64,000 bases of DNA from Actinoallomurus liliacearum (lineage in GTDB: Bacteria; Actinomycetota; Actinomycetes; Streptosporangiales; Streptosporangiaceae): positions 806,001 through 870,000 of the forward strand of contig NZ_BAABHJ010000008.1 in the NCBI RefSeq assembly GCF_039542035.1, written 5' to 3'. Each line of letters opens with the position of its first letter. The first letter of the stretch is position 1. The notes beneath the pieces are model-generated. The model made no database searches. It saw nothing but the letters and a program-made list of their open reading frames with translations, and was not told the DNA's origin. Both the position numbers and the translations under genes were made by a program. Of this stretch, positions 57,826 to 64,000 are shown piece by piece.

Positions 57826-57861
57826 TGCCGTGTCAAGCGGCGTCGGTCGTGGAGCGCGGCG

Positions 57862-58314
57862 CTAGGAGCTCAGGCCGGTCACGGCGAGGACGAGCGCGAC
57901 GATCGTGCCGACGGTGGCGAGCGCCAGGAGGTTGCGGTCGTTCTCCGCCAGTTTGGCGCGGACGCTCGGGGAGTAGACGACGACGCCCGTGTCGCGGTTC
58001 GGGTCGGGCGCGGACTCCCGCTTGAAAGGGTTCGGCAGCCGGACCGCGCCCCACAGGGCGTCGTTCTTCACCTGCTGGTGCGCGGCGGAGCACGCGAACA
58101 GGCGCCCCCGGATCGGCTCGTGGCAGGCGAACCCCTGCCGGGTCATCACCCGGCACACCGTCGGCACGAGCGAGAACTCATACAGGCACCAGCACAGCAG
58201 CCCGATGAGCGCCAGCCGCCACGACGTCAGCAGCACGGCGGCCACCAGCAGCACGCCGATCCCGATCCACCAGACGTAGCCGGGCTCGCGCACCCGCCGC
58301 CGCCGTCGCCCCAT
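57862..58314 (-). CDS. Small membrane protein of unknown function
   Basis: ATG 58314 follows GAGGAAAG. The 150 residues have an Arg-rich start (GRRRRRVREPGYV), two helices (about 15-33 and 34-56) and a C-terminal helix (LLALATVGTIVALVLAVTGL). A middle loop holds several Cys (VCRVMTRQGFACHEP, LFACSAAHQ). No family is recognised. Confidence 0.65.
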   Translation of the reverse strand: MGRRRRRVREPGYVWWIGIGVLLVAAVLLTSWRLALIGLLCWCLYEFSLVPTVCRVMTRQGFACHEPIRGRLFACSAAHQQVKNDALWGAVRLPNPFKRESAPDPNRDTGVVVYSPSVRAKLAENDRNLLALATVGTIVALVLAVTGLSS

Positions 58315-58404
58315 GTGCTCTTTCCTCGTCGAGGTCTCGTCCGACGGAGAAAACCCTGCCATGTGCGCCGCCCATCATGATCCGGTTCTCGGCGATTTAC
58401 GGAC

Positions 58405-59367
58405 TTATCGGCGTCGAAGATCGATTTTGGCGTTGGCTCCGGTGTCCGGGGAGACGACGACCTCCTGCGCGGCCGCGACCCCTCCGGCCAGCAGCGGCTC
58501 GTCGACCGGGATGTTGCGCTTGATCAGGCCGAGGGCGATCGGGCCCAGCTCGTAGTGCCGGGCCGCGGAGCCGACGAAGCCGACCGTACGGCCGCCGGCC
58601 TCGATCGGCTCGCCGTGCGCCGGCAGCCGGTCGACGCTCCCGTCGAGGTGCAGGAACACCAGCCGCCGGGGCGGGCGACCGAGGTTGTGCACCCGCGCGA
58701 CCGTCTCCTGGCCGCGGTAGCAGCCCTTGTCGAGGTGGACCGCCACGTCGATCCAGCCGACCTCGTGCGGGATCGTCCGGTGGTCGGTGTCCAGCCCGAA
58801 CCGGGGCCGGTGCGCGGCGATCCGCAGCGCTTCGTACGCCCACAGGCCCGCCGGCCGCGCCTGCCAGTCGCGCTCCAGCTCCTTGCGGGGCACGATCAGC
58901 CCGTCCGTCGTCACCAGGGCGTCCGCGGGCGGCTCGGCGCCGCTGAGCGTGACGACGGCGTACGCGTCGGACTCGTCGGTGACCTCGGCGTCCAGCGTGA
59001 ACTGCATCATGTCGAGGAAGCGCGCCAGCTCCGGCGCCGTGCCCGGCTCGACGTGCGCCCAGACCGCCTCGCCGTCGTCGACCAGGGCAAGGTGGTGCTC
59101 CACGTGACCGTGCGGGCTGAGCAGCAGGGCCTCGGTCGGCGTGCGCGGCGGCAGCGCCTCGAGGTGCTGGCTGGTCAGGCTGTGCAGGAGGCGCAGGCGG
59201 TCCGCCCCGCCGACCCGTACGACGCCGCGGTTGCTCCGGTCGACGATCGCCGCCCCCGACGCGAGGGCGCGCTGCTCGGCGAACGGCTCGCCATAGTGCG
59301 CGGCGACGCCCTCGTCCGGCGGATCGGCCGGTACGGCCCCGGGCGTGCTCAACAGCGGGCTGTCCAT
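58405..59367 (-). CDS. ygfZ: YgfZ/GcvT-domain folate-binding protein
   Basis: YgfZ uses folate to help iron-sulfur cluster assembly or repair. The 320-residue protein has the GcvT-like start VDRSNRGVVRVGGADRLRLL and the family signature KGCYRGQETVARVHNLG with its Cys. VIVPRKELERDW and a C-terminal DLRRR follow. It begins 10 bases after the Fur-family gene on the same strand, so it is likely in one operon. Confidence 0.93.
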   Translation of the reverse strand: MDSPLLSTPGAVPADPPDEGVAAHYGEPFAEQRALASGAAIVDRSNRGVVRVGGADRLRLLHSLTSQHLEALPPRTPTEALLLSPHGHVEHHLALVDDGEAVWAHVEPGTAPELARFLDMMQFTLDAEVTDESDAYAVVTLSGAEPPADALVTTDGLIVPRKELERDWQARPAGLWAYEALRIAAHRPRFGLDTDHRTIPHEVGWIDVAVHLDKGCYRGQETVARVHNLGRPPRRLVFLHLDGSVDRLPAHGEPIEAGGRTVGFVGSAARHYELGPIALGLIKRNIPVDEPLLAGGVAAAQEVVVSPDTGANAKIDLRRR

Positions 59368-59377
59368 GACCGTAAGA

Positions 59378-59794
59378 CTACGTCTTCCGGCAGTCGCGGC
59401 AGCGGCCGTAGACCGTGAGGTGCTGCACGTCGGTCTCGAAGCCGTACTCCCGCTCCAGGACGTCGACCAGTCCGTTCGCGACGGTCGGGGTGACGTCGTA
59501 GACCTCGCCGCAGCCCCGGCAGACCAGGTGGACGTGGTCCGCCTCGGTGGCCAGGTGGTAGGTCGGCGGCTTGTGCCCCAGGTGGGTGTGCTTGACCAGC
59601 CCGAGCTGCTCGAGCAGCTCCAGGGTCCGGTAGATCGTGGAGATGTTGACGCCGCGCGCGGTCCGCTGCACCTCGGTGCAGATCTCCTCGGGGGTGCCGT
59701 GACGCAACGCGGTGACCGCCTCCAACACGAGCTGGCGCTGCGGGGTCACGCGATAGCCCCGCGCCCTCAGCTCCTCGTGCCATGGTTCCGCCAC
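59378..59794 (-). CDS. Fur-family metalloregulator
   Basis: GTG 59794 gives 138 residues (start AEPWHEELRARGYRVTPQRQ). The winged helix includes NISTIYRTLELLEQLGLVKH; metal-binding segments are EADHVHLVCRGCGEVYDV (His plus two Cys) and the C-terminal CRDC pair, i.e. the structural Zn site. The sensed metal (Fe, Zn or Ni) is not decided by sequence; some actinomycetes have a nickel-type Nur near here. It lies upstream of ygfZ. Confidence 0.9.
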   Translation of the reverse strand: MAEPWHEELRARGYRVTPQRQLVLEAVTALRHGTPEEICTEVQRTARGVNISTIYRTLELLEQLGLVKHTHLGHKPPTYHLATEADHVHLVCRGCGEVYDVTPTVANGLVDVLEREYGFETDVQHLTVYGRCRDCRKT

Positions 59795-59875
59795 GACGCC
59801 GAGTTTATGTCCCCCGGCCGCCTTCCCGCCGGGCCTCACGACCGACCGGCGAGGCGAAACCTCCGGAAAATCCAC

Positions 59876-59904
59876 TTGCCATCGGCTCGGCGGGAACCTA
59901 ATCT
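59876..59904 (+). promoter_or_regulatory. Strong promoter of the leader-peptide unit
   Basis: TTGCCA (59876-59881) and TAATCT (59899-59904) are separated by exactly 17 bases, close to the vegetative sigma consensus. It reads away from the Fur gene towards 59940. Confidence 0.6.
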
Positions 59905-59939
59905 GCGGGCTAAGCGGGAAAGGAGGTGGTCCGAAACTT

Positions 59940-59978
59940 ATGCATAGTACGAGGACTCGTGAGGTGGCTGTCCGTTAG
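59940..59978 (+). CDS. Short leader peptide (12 aa)
   Basis: ATG 59940 follows AAAGGAGG with a 10-base gap and reads MHSTRTREVAVR before TAG. The strong ribosome site and promoter suggest it is truly translated. The pattern of promoter, tiny Arg-rich frame and downstream hairpins resembles attenuator leaders before actinomycete sulfur or metal genes, but no plus-strand gene follows closely. Confidence 0.5.
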   Translation: MHSTRTREVAVR

Positions 59979-60089
59979 CCGCTGTCCCCCCTCAGCCTCG
60001 CCCCGACGCGGGTGAGGCGACCGGCCGAGGACGCGGCCGGCGAATATCAGGCAGACACCCGACCCCCGGGCCGGTCGACCCAGTCCTGT

Positions 60090-60131
60090 CGACCCCTGCG
60101 CGAGCAGGAGCAGCCCGGGGGTCGTCCTTTT
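60090..60131 (+). terminator. Terminator of the leader unit
   Basis: CGACCCC (60090-60096) pairs with GGGGTCG (60118-60124) and is followed by TCCTTTTCTCC; an inner CCTGC/GCAGG stem adds to it. It would end the transcript begun near 59911 after about 220 bases. Confidence 0.55.
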
Positions 60132-60254
60132 CTCCGGACGACCCGGCCGCAGGCCCTCCGGTGCCATAGGTCGCTCCCGGGAGCCGGATCCGGTTCCCCG
60201 GTGGATTCTCCCGGAACGATCCCGCGACAGGACGGCTCCGGCCCGGCTCCCTGT

Positions 60255-60353
60255 GAGGCTCAGGACACGCGCTCGAGCTGGGCCGATGAGGCTCAGGACA
60301 CGCGCTTGAGCTGGGCCCATGAGGCTCAGGACACGCGCTTGAGCTGGGCCGAC
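60255..60353. repeat. Three 33-bp tandem repeats at the 3' end of the nitrobindin gene
   Basis: Units 60255-60287, 60288-60320 and 60321-60353 each contain GAGGCTCAGGACACGCGCT, then TGAGCTGGGCC (or CGAGCTGGGCC in unit 1). On the minus strand each unit encodes AQLKRVS plus its stop, so the last codons and stop of the gene were duplicated three times. Only the unit at 60321-60353 belongs to the gene. Confidence 0.85.
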
Positions 60354-60811
60354 AGGTGCGACTGCAGGCTCTGCCCCTCCGCCGCCATGTCGTACGCGTA
60401 GCCGAGATCCTCGCCGATCAGCCCGTACAGCCGCTTGCCGGCGGTGTACTCCTTCGCGGTCTCGGTGCGCGCCACGACGTCCGTGACCAGCTCCACCCGG
60501 TTGAACGCCGCCTGACCGACGTAGATCTCCGCGATGCCCGTCGGGTGCGCCAGGACCAGCTCGACCTTTCCACCCGGGTGCGCGCGCCAGTAACCGCTCT
60601 CGCGGGCGAGGGGAGCCGCGAGGTTGCCTTCCTCGTCCAACCGCCAGGTACGGCTCGTGTAGATGAGGTACGGCTTGCCGATGTGGCTGAAGGAGATCTC
60701 CTGTCCGAAACGGAAGCTCTCGATCGTCGGATAGCCGCCGACCCCGGCCCCCTCCCAGTCTCCGAGGAGGAACGCCAACGGTTCGAGGTCGGGATGCAGC
60801 TCAGGTTCCAT
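60326..60811 (-). CDS. Nitrobindin (heme-binding FABP-like protein)
   Basis: The 161-residue beta-barrel protein has the family start LEPLAFLLGDWEGAGVGGYP, then IESFRFGQEISFSHIGKPYL. GGKVELVLAHPTGIAEIYVG and the His in the last third (LSAQLKRVS end, His near residue 153) are consistent with bacterial nitrobindins that bind heme and isomerise peroxynitrite. Heme ligation cannot be fixed by eye. Its 3' end is tandemly duplicated. Confidence 0.85.
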   Translation of the reverse strand: MEPELHPDLEPLAFLLGDWEGAGVGGYPTIESFRFGQEISFSHIGKPYLIYTSRTWRLDEEGNLAAPLARESGYWRAHPGGKVELVLAHPTGIAEIYVGQAAFNRVELVTDVVARTETAKEYTAGKRLYGLIGEDLGYAYDMAAEGQSLQSHLSAQLKRVS

Positions 60812-60900
60812 GTTCGGCCAGCGTAGTGGCCCCTGCCCGGAGCGACGACACCGCGTGGAATGCAGGATGATGCCCGGAATGATCCCTCGGAGGTATCGGC

Positions 60901-61626
60901 GTGCTCTACCCCTCGGTCCTTGTTCTCCTCGGTGTCGCGGCCCTCATCTGGTCGTACGTCCAGCAGCGCAAGCGCGACGCGATGCTCGCGACGCCGACCC
61001 GTACCTGCGCCGAGATCGCCGAGTACGACCAGCCCGTCACCTGCGAGGTCAAGGGCACGGCCGGGCCGGGGCCGCAGGGGCCGGTCCAGGCGCCGTTCTC
61101 GGGGCAGCCGTGCGTCTGGCACCGCACCAAGGTGACGGTCCGCTACGAACACCATGAGCGGCGCGACGGCAAGACCGTGACGACGACGCGCGAGCGGACC
61201 GTGCACGACAAGACGTACGGAGCGCCGTTCAGCGTCCGCGACGCGACCGGGGAGATCGTCGTGATCCACGAAGGCCGGTCGATCGACCATGTCACGAAGT
61301 CCCTGTCGCACTTCGAACGGGCGGGCACCGACGTCGACCTGTTCGGCCTGCGCCTGCGGGTCAACCTCAGCAACGTCAAGGGCCACCAGTACGAAGAATG
61401 GCTCATCCCCGCCGGCCAGCCGATGTACGTTCTGGGCGGAGCGGCGGCGGAGAACGGGCGGCTCGTCATGCGCGACCCCGCCGAGGGGCCGTTCCTCATC
61501 TCGACGCGGTCGGAGGAGGCACTGTCGTCGGCACTGCGGATCCGCTTCCTCACCGGTTACATCCTCGGCGGGGCGGTCATCGTCGGCGGCCTGTTCTGGC
61601 TTGTGGTGAACTTGATCAACGGGTGA
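60901..61626 (+). CDS. GIDE-domain membrane protein (MUL1-like fold)
   Basis: GTG 60901 follows GGAGG with a 7-base gap. The 241 residues have an N-terminal helix (VLVLLGVAALIWSYVQ), the GIDE domain with GTAGPGPQGPVQAPFSGQPC and VWHRTKVTVRYEHHE, and a C-terminal helix (YILGGAVIVGGLFWLVV). In eukaryotes GIDE lies next to the RING of MUL1; bacterial versions lack RING. It starts a three-gene unit with its paralogue and a DsrE protein. Confidence 0.85.
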   Translation: MLYPSVLVLLGVAALIWSYVQQRKRDAMLATPTRTCAEIAEYDQPVTCEVKGTAGPGPQGPVQAPFSGQPCVWHRTKVTVRYEHHERRDGKTVTTTRERTVHDKTYGAPFSVRDATGEIVVIHEGRSIDHVTKSLSHFERAGTDVDLFGLRLRVNLSNVKGHQYEEWLIPAGQPMYVLGGAAAENGRLVMRDPAEGPFLISTRSEEALSSALRIRFLTGYILGGAVIVGGLFWLVVNLING

Positions 61627-61676
61627 ACCGCTCGTTCCCCGACCGCGTCTGATGGTCCCGGGTCCAAGGAGGACGG

Positions 61677-62327
61677 TTGTACGCGCTCATGACACTGATC
61701 ACGGCCGGAGTCGAGGCGGGCGCCGACGCGATGGCCAAGACGATCGGGAAGGCCCGCCGCCGGCGGGCCATGGACGCCGCCGAACCCCTCACCGACAACC
61801 TCCCCGGCGCGCCCCGCGAGGTCAGCGGGCGCGCGGTCGCCGGCCCGGCCGGACCGGTGACGGCGCCGCTTTCGGGGCGGCCCTGCGTCTGGTACTCCAT
61901 CACCGTCTCCGAGCGCTACTGGGCCTGGCGGCCGGGCCCCCTCGGCCCGACCAAGGTCGTCCGCCACTCGACGACGGCCGAGCTGATCAGCGGGCCGCTG
62001 CACGTCACCGGGGAGACCGCCGCCGTACGCGTCGACGCGCGCGGCGCGGAGCTGGAGCTCGGCGAGCCGGCGTTCGCGGAGTTCGAGGACTCGCCGTACG
62101 GCCCGCTGGCCGCGCGCCTCGCGGCGCTCCTGGGCGCGCCTCCCCGTCCGCGGCACCGCGACCGGACGATCGGCTTCCTCGTGGAGGAACGCGTCGTCGC
62201 GGCCGATGAGCCGCTCCGGGTCGTGGGGGCCGCTCGTACCGAATTGGGAGACCTTGTTCTTGGTAAGAGCGGACTGCGGCCACTGATCATCTCGCGGAGC
62301 GTGCCGGTTTCCGGCCCGGGCGACTAG
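61677..62327 (+). CDS. GIDE-like domain protein, paralogue
   Basis: TTG 61677 follows AAGGAGG with a 4-base gap; ATG 61689 is an alternative. The 216 residues have one hydrophobic start and the GIDE pattern VSGRAVAGPAGPVTAPLSGRP, shortened here to its core GPAGPVTAPLSGRPCVWYS, later RTIGFLVEERVVAADEPLRV. It lacks the C-terminal membrane helix of the first copy and ends before the DsrE gene (10-base gap). Confidence 0.75.
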   Translation: MYALMTLITAGVEAGADAMAKTIGKARRRRAMDAAEPLTDNLPGAPREVSGRAVAGPAGPVTAPLSGRPCVWYSITVSERYWAWRPGPLGPTKVVRHSTTAELISGPLHVTGETAAVRVDARGAELELGEPAFAEFEDSPYGPLAARLAALLGAPPRPRHRDRTIGFLVEERVVAADEPLRVVGAARTELGDLVLGKSGLRPLIISRSVPVSGPGD

Positions 62328-62337
62328 TGTGCCGGAT

Positions 62338-62700
62338 ATGGCACGATCACTCGTCATCAAGGTGACGGCGGGCGCCGACGCGCCCGAGCGCTGCAACCAG
62401 GCGTTCACGGTCGCCGCGGCCGCCGTCGCCAGCGGCGTCACCGTATCCCTCTGGCTGACCGGCGAATCATCCTGGTTCGCGCTGCCGGGCCGGGCCAAGG
62501 AGTTCGAACTGCCGCACGCGACCCCGCTGGAGGACCTGCTCGGGATCGTGCTGTCGGCCGGCCGGGTCACGGTCTGCACGCAGTGCGCGGCGCGCCGGGA
62601 CATCACCGACGACGAGGTGCTGCCCGGCATCCGCATCGCGGGCGCGCCGACCTTCGTCGAAGAGATCATGACCGAAGGCGCCCAGGCCCTCGTCTACTGA
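62338..62700 (+). CDS. DsrE-family protein
   Basis: ATG 62338 gives 120 residues (GTG 62329 overlaps the upstream gene's stop region). The DsrE pattern is visible: LVIKVTAGADAPERCNQAF, VAAAAVASGVTVSLWLTGES and VTVCTQCAARRDITDDEVLP with two Cys. DsrE/TusD proteins carry sulfur as persulfides. It is co-directional with the two GIDE genes. Confidence 0.85.
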   Translation: MARSLVIKVTAGADAPERCNQAFTVAAAAVASGVTVSLWLTGESSWFALPGRAKEFELPHATPLEDLLGIVLSAGRVTVCTQCAARRDITDDEVLPGIRIAGAPTFVEEIMTEGAQALVY

Positions 62701-62719
62701 CGCCGGACGGCCCGTCCCC

Positions 62720-62738
62720 GCGTGCCGCAGCGGCACGC
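62720..62738 (+). terminator. Small hairpin after the DsrE gene
   Basis: GCGTGCCG pairs with CGGCACGC (8 bp), loop CAG. It is followed by a 20-base direct repeat ending GCAGGCGTCAGCG (near 62747-62785). Confidence 0.5.
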
Positions 62739-62779
62739 GGCAGTGCGCCGGAGCAGGCGTCAGCGCGCCAGGGCAGGCG

Positions 62780-64000
62780 TCAGCGTGCCGCGCGCAGGCC
62801 CGACAGGTCGCGGGCGGTCACGCTGTTGCGGTCCGAGACGGACGGGCCGAACGAGAACTGCGGCCACAGCCCGTTGATCTCCTGCCGGCTGCGTTCGCTC
62901 CACTCCCTGGCGAGGTCGTCACGGGTCTTGTAGAAGTTCAGGGCGAACCCGCCGCTGTGCACGCGCAGCAGGTTGAAGCCGCCGGGGTACTCCTTGGTCG
63001 CGCCCACCTCCTGCTGGGTCACATGCCGGCTCCCCGGCAGCACCGTCCGCTTGTTCCGGTGCGTGTGACCCGCGTGGTGCAGGAACACCCCGGGCGTCCG
63101 GTCGTACGCCGCCATGATCTCGACCGTCTGCCCGACGTTCAGCGAGGTGCCGCCACTGACCGCGAGCGGATCGTCGAGGGACAGCAGCGGGTGGTGGCCG
63201 AACACGATCGTGGGCTGGTCCCTGTGCGCCTTCAGCTCGGCCTCGAACCAGGCGAACTGCTCCGGGGACAGGCCGCCCGCGTCCCCTCCGTTGCCCGGCT
63301 TGTCGTAGGTGTCGAGCCCGATGACGCGCAGGCCGCTCAGCTCGTCGCTGAAGTACGTCGGCCCGTCGGAGAACACGTCGCGGAAGCAGTCGTGCCCCTG
63401 CCACCGGCCGACTTGGCAGGCGGCGTACGCGGAGCCGTCGTGCGCGCGGTCGTGGTTGCCGCGGGCGACGAGGTAGTCGCGGCGGTAGGTGCCGAAGCCG
63501 TCGAGGATCCGCTTGGCCTCGTCGAGGTCGCCGGGCACCGCTTCGGAGGAGACGTCACCGGCCGCGAGGAGGTAGGTCGCGCCGCGCCGCCGCGCGTCCC
63601 GCACCATCGCCTCCGCCATGATCTTCGGGTACGGCGGCCGTCCTGGCACCTGCGAGATGCCCTTGAACGGCAGGCCGCCGATCAGCCCCGCGACGGTCTC
63701 GCCCAGGTGCAGATCGTTGCAGAGCGCGATGGCGAACAGGAACCGTCCGGGCGGCGGCTGCGGCGTCGTGAACGAGAAGGTGTCGCTCCCCAGCGGGGTG
63801 CCGGCGGCTCCGGCCACCGAGGTCTGCGACGCCGTCCGCCCGCGCGAGCGCGCCTGGTAGTAGTACGTCCGGCCGGGCTCCAGGCCGGTCACCTCGACGT
63901 AGTGGTACGGCGTCTGGCCGGTCCCGCCGATGACGCGGGTCAGCCGTCCCGGCCGCGTGCCGATCCTGATCTCGCCGTCGGCCGCGGCGGGCCGCATCCG
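62780..64000 (-). CDS. Purple acid phosphatase-like metallophosphoesterase (5' end outside window)
   Basis: The frame stays open to the window edge, so the N-terminus is missing; 405 residues or more are visible. The start shows an Fn3-like domain (YHYVEVTGLEPGRTYYYQAR), typical before PAP-type phosphatases. The metal motifs are FAIALCNDLHLG (Asp, His), LLAAGDVSSEAVPG (GD), VARGNHDRAHDG (GNHD), VFGHHPLLS (GHHP) and HHAGHTHRNKR (GHxH). It is probably secreted and releases phosphate, which would fit the phosphate regulon, though no PHO box is visible here. Confidence 0.9.
   Translation of the reverse strand, partial: RMRPAAADGEIRIGTRPGRLTRVIGGTGQTPYHYVEVTGLEPGRTYYYQARSRGRTASQTSVAGAAGTPLGSDTFSFTTPQPPPGRFLFAIALCNDLHLGETVAGLIGGLPFKGISQVPGRPPYPKIMAEAMVRDARRRGATYLLAAGDVSSEAVPGDLDEAKRILDGFGTYRRDYLVARGNHDRAHDGSAYAACQVGRWQGHDCFRDVFSDGPTYFSDELSGLRVIGLDTYDKPGNGGDAGGLSPEQFAWFEAELKAHRDQPTIVFGHHPLLSLDDPLAVSGGTSLNVGQTVEIMAAYDRTPGVFLHHAGHTHRNKRTVLPGSRHVTQQEVGATKEYPGGFNLLRVHSGGFALNFYKTRDDLAREWSERSRQEINGLWPQFSFGPSVSDRNSVTARDLSGLRAAR

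Overview
This 64 kb window is GC-rich (roughly 70%) actinobacterial chromosome. It carries mshA (mycothiol synthesis), carD, the senX3-regX3-phoU block, HbhA-like and DUF2516 genes, DUF397/XRE pairs and many GTG starts. Gene order (rlmB, cysS, ispF, carD; phosphate two-component system, gpmA, mshA) matches Mycobacterium and Streptomyces core regions. The mix of families suggests a filamentous actinomycete of the Streptosporangiales/Thermomonosporaceae type; that placement is inference. No tRNA, rRNA, CRISPR array or intact insertion sequence was seen.

Layout. 1-10 kb: a 5'-truncated SDR, rlmB, a Clp-N protein, cysS, two membrane proteins flanking a 27-bp minisatellite, fumarylacetoacetase, ispF and carD (no ispD between them). 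10-20 kb: a lipoprotein, regX3-senX3 divergent from phoU around a PHO box, gpmA, an SAM methyltransferase, a YbjN protein, mshA, an SDR and a methyltransferase-like protein. 20-25 kb: a stand-alone alaS, a SapA-like secreted protein, and a BlaI repressor with an M56 protease.

25-39 kb is an accessory region rich in remnants. It holds a small class II lanthipeptide locus (a 63-aa precursor with a CC terminus, LanM, and a tail-to-tail sulfotransferase), a 44-aa Cys-rich peptide gene with its own terminator, an ADP-ribosylglycohydrolase, two decayed XRE/DUF397 units, and an ATPase/CxxC-peptide/methyltransferase unit in which the CxxC peptide is cut by an in-frame TGA. A frameshifted flavin monooxygenase, two MerR loci with long-spacer promoters, and a 40-bp palindrome present twice beside truncated genes complete it.

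39-64 kb: an MMPL exporter with TetR, an ArsR-like regulator, a frameshifted NlpC/P60 gene, an HTH-TM-LamG protein, AlaX, an SGNH lipoprotein, an XRE-HbhA-DUF2516 operon, a LysR remnant, tandem zinc peptidases, DUF2207, asparaginase with a BKACE enzyme, a serine hydrolase, dtd, Fur-ygfZ, an orphan leader/terminator unit, nitrobindin, two GIDE-domain proteins with a DsrE protein, and a phosphoesterase running off the end.

Main functional links: phosphate sensing (senX3-regX3/phoU); tRNA quality control (cysS, alaS, alaX, dtd, rlmB); redox and thiol protection (mshA, nitrobindin, DsrE, Fur); and a possible RiPP pathway. All names rest on sequence motifs read by eye; no database search was run.
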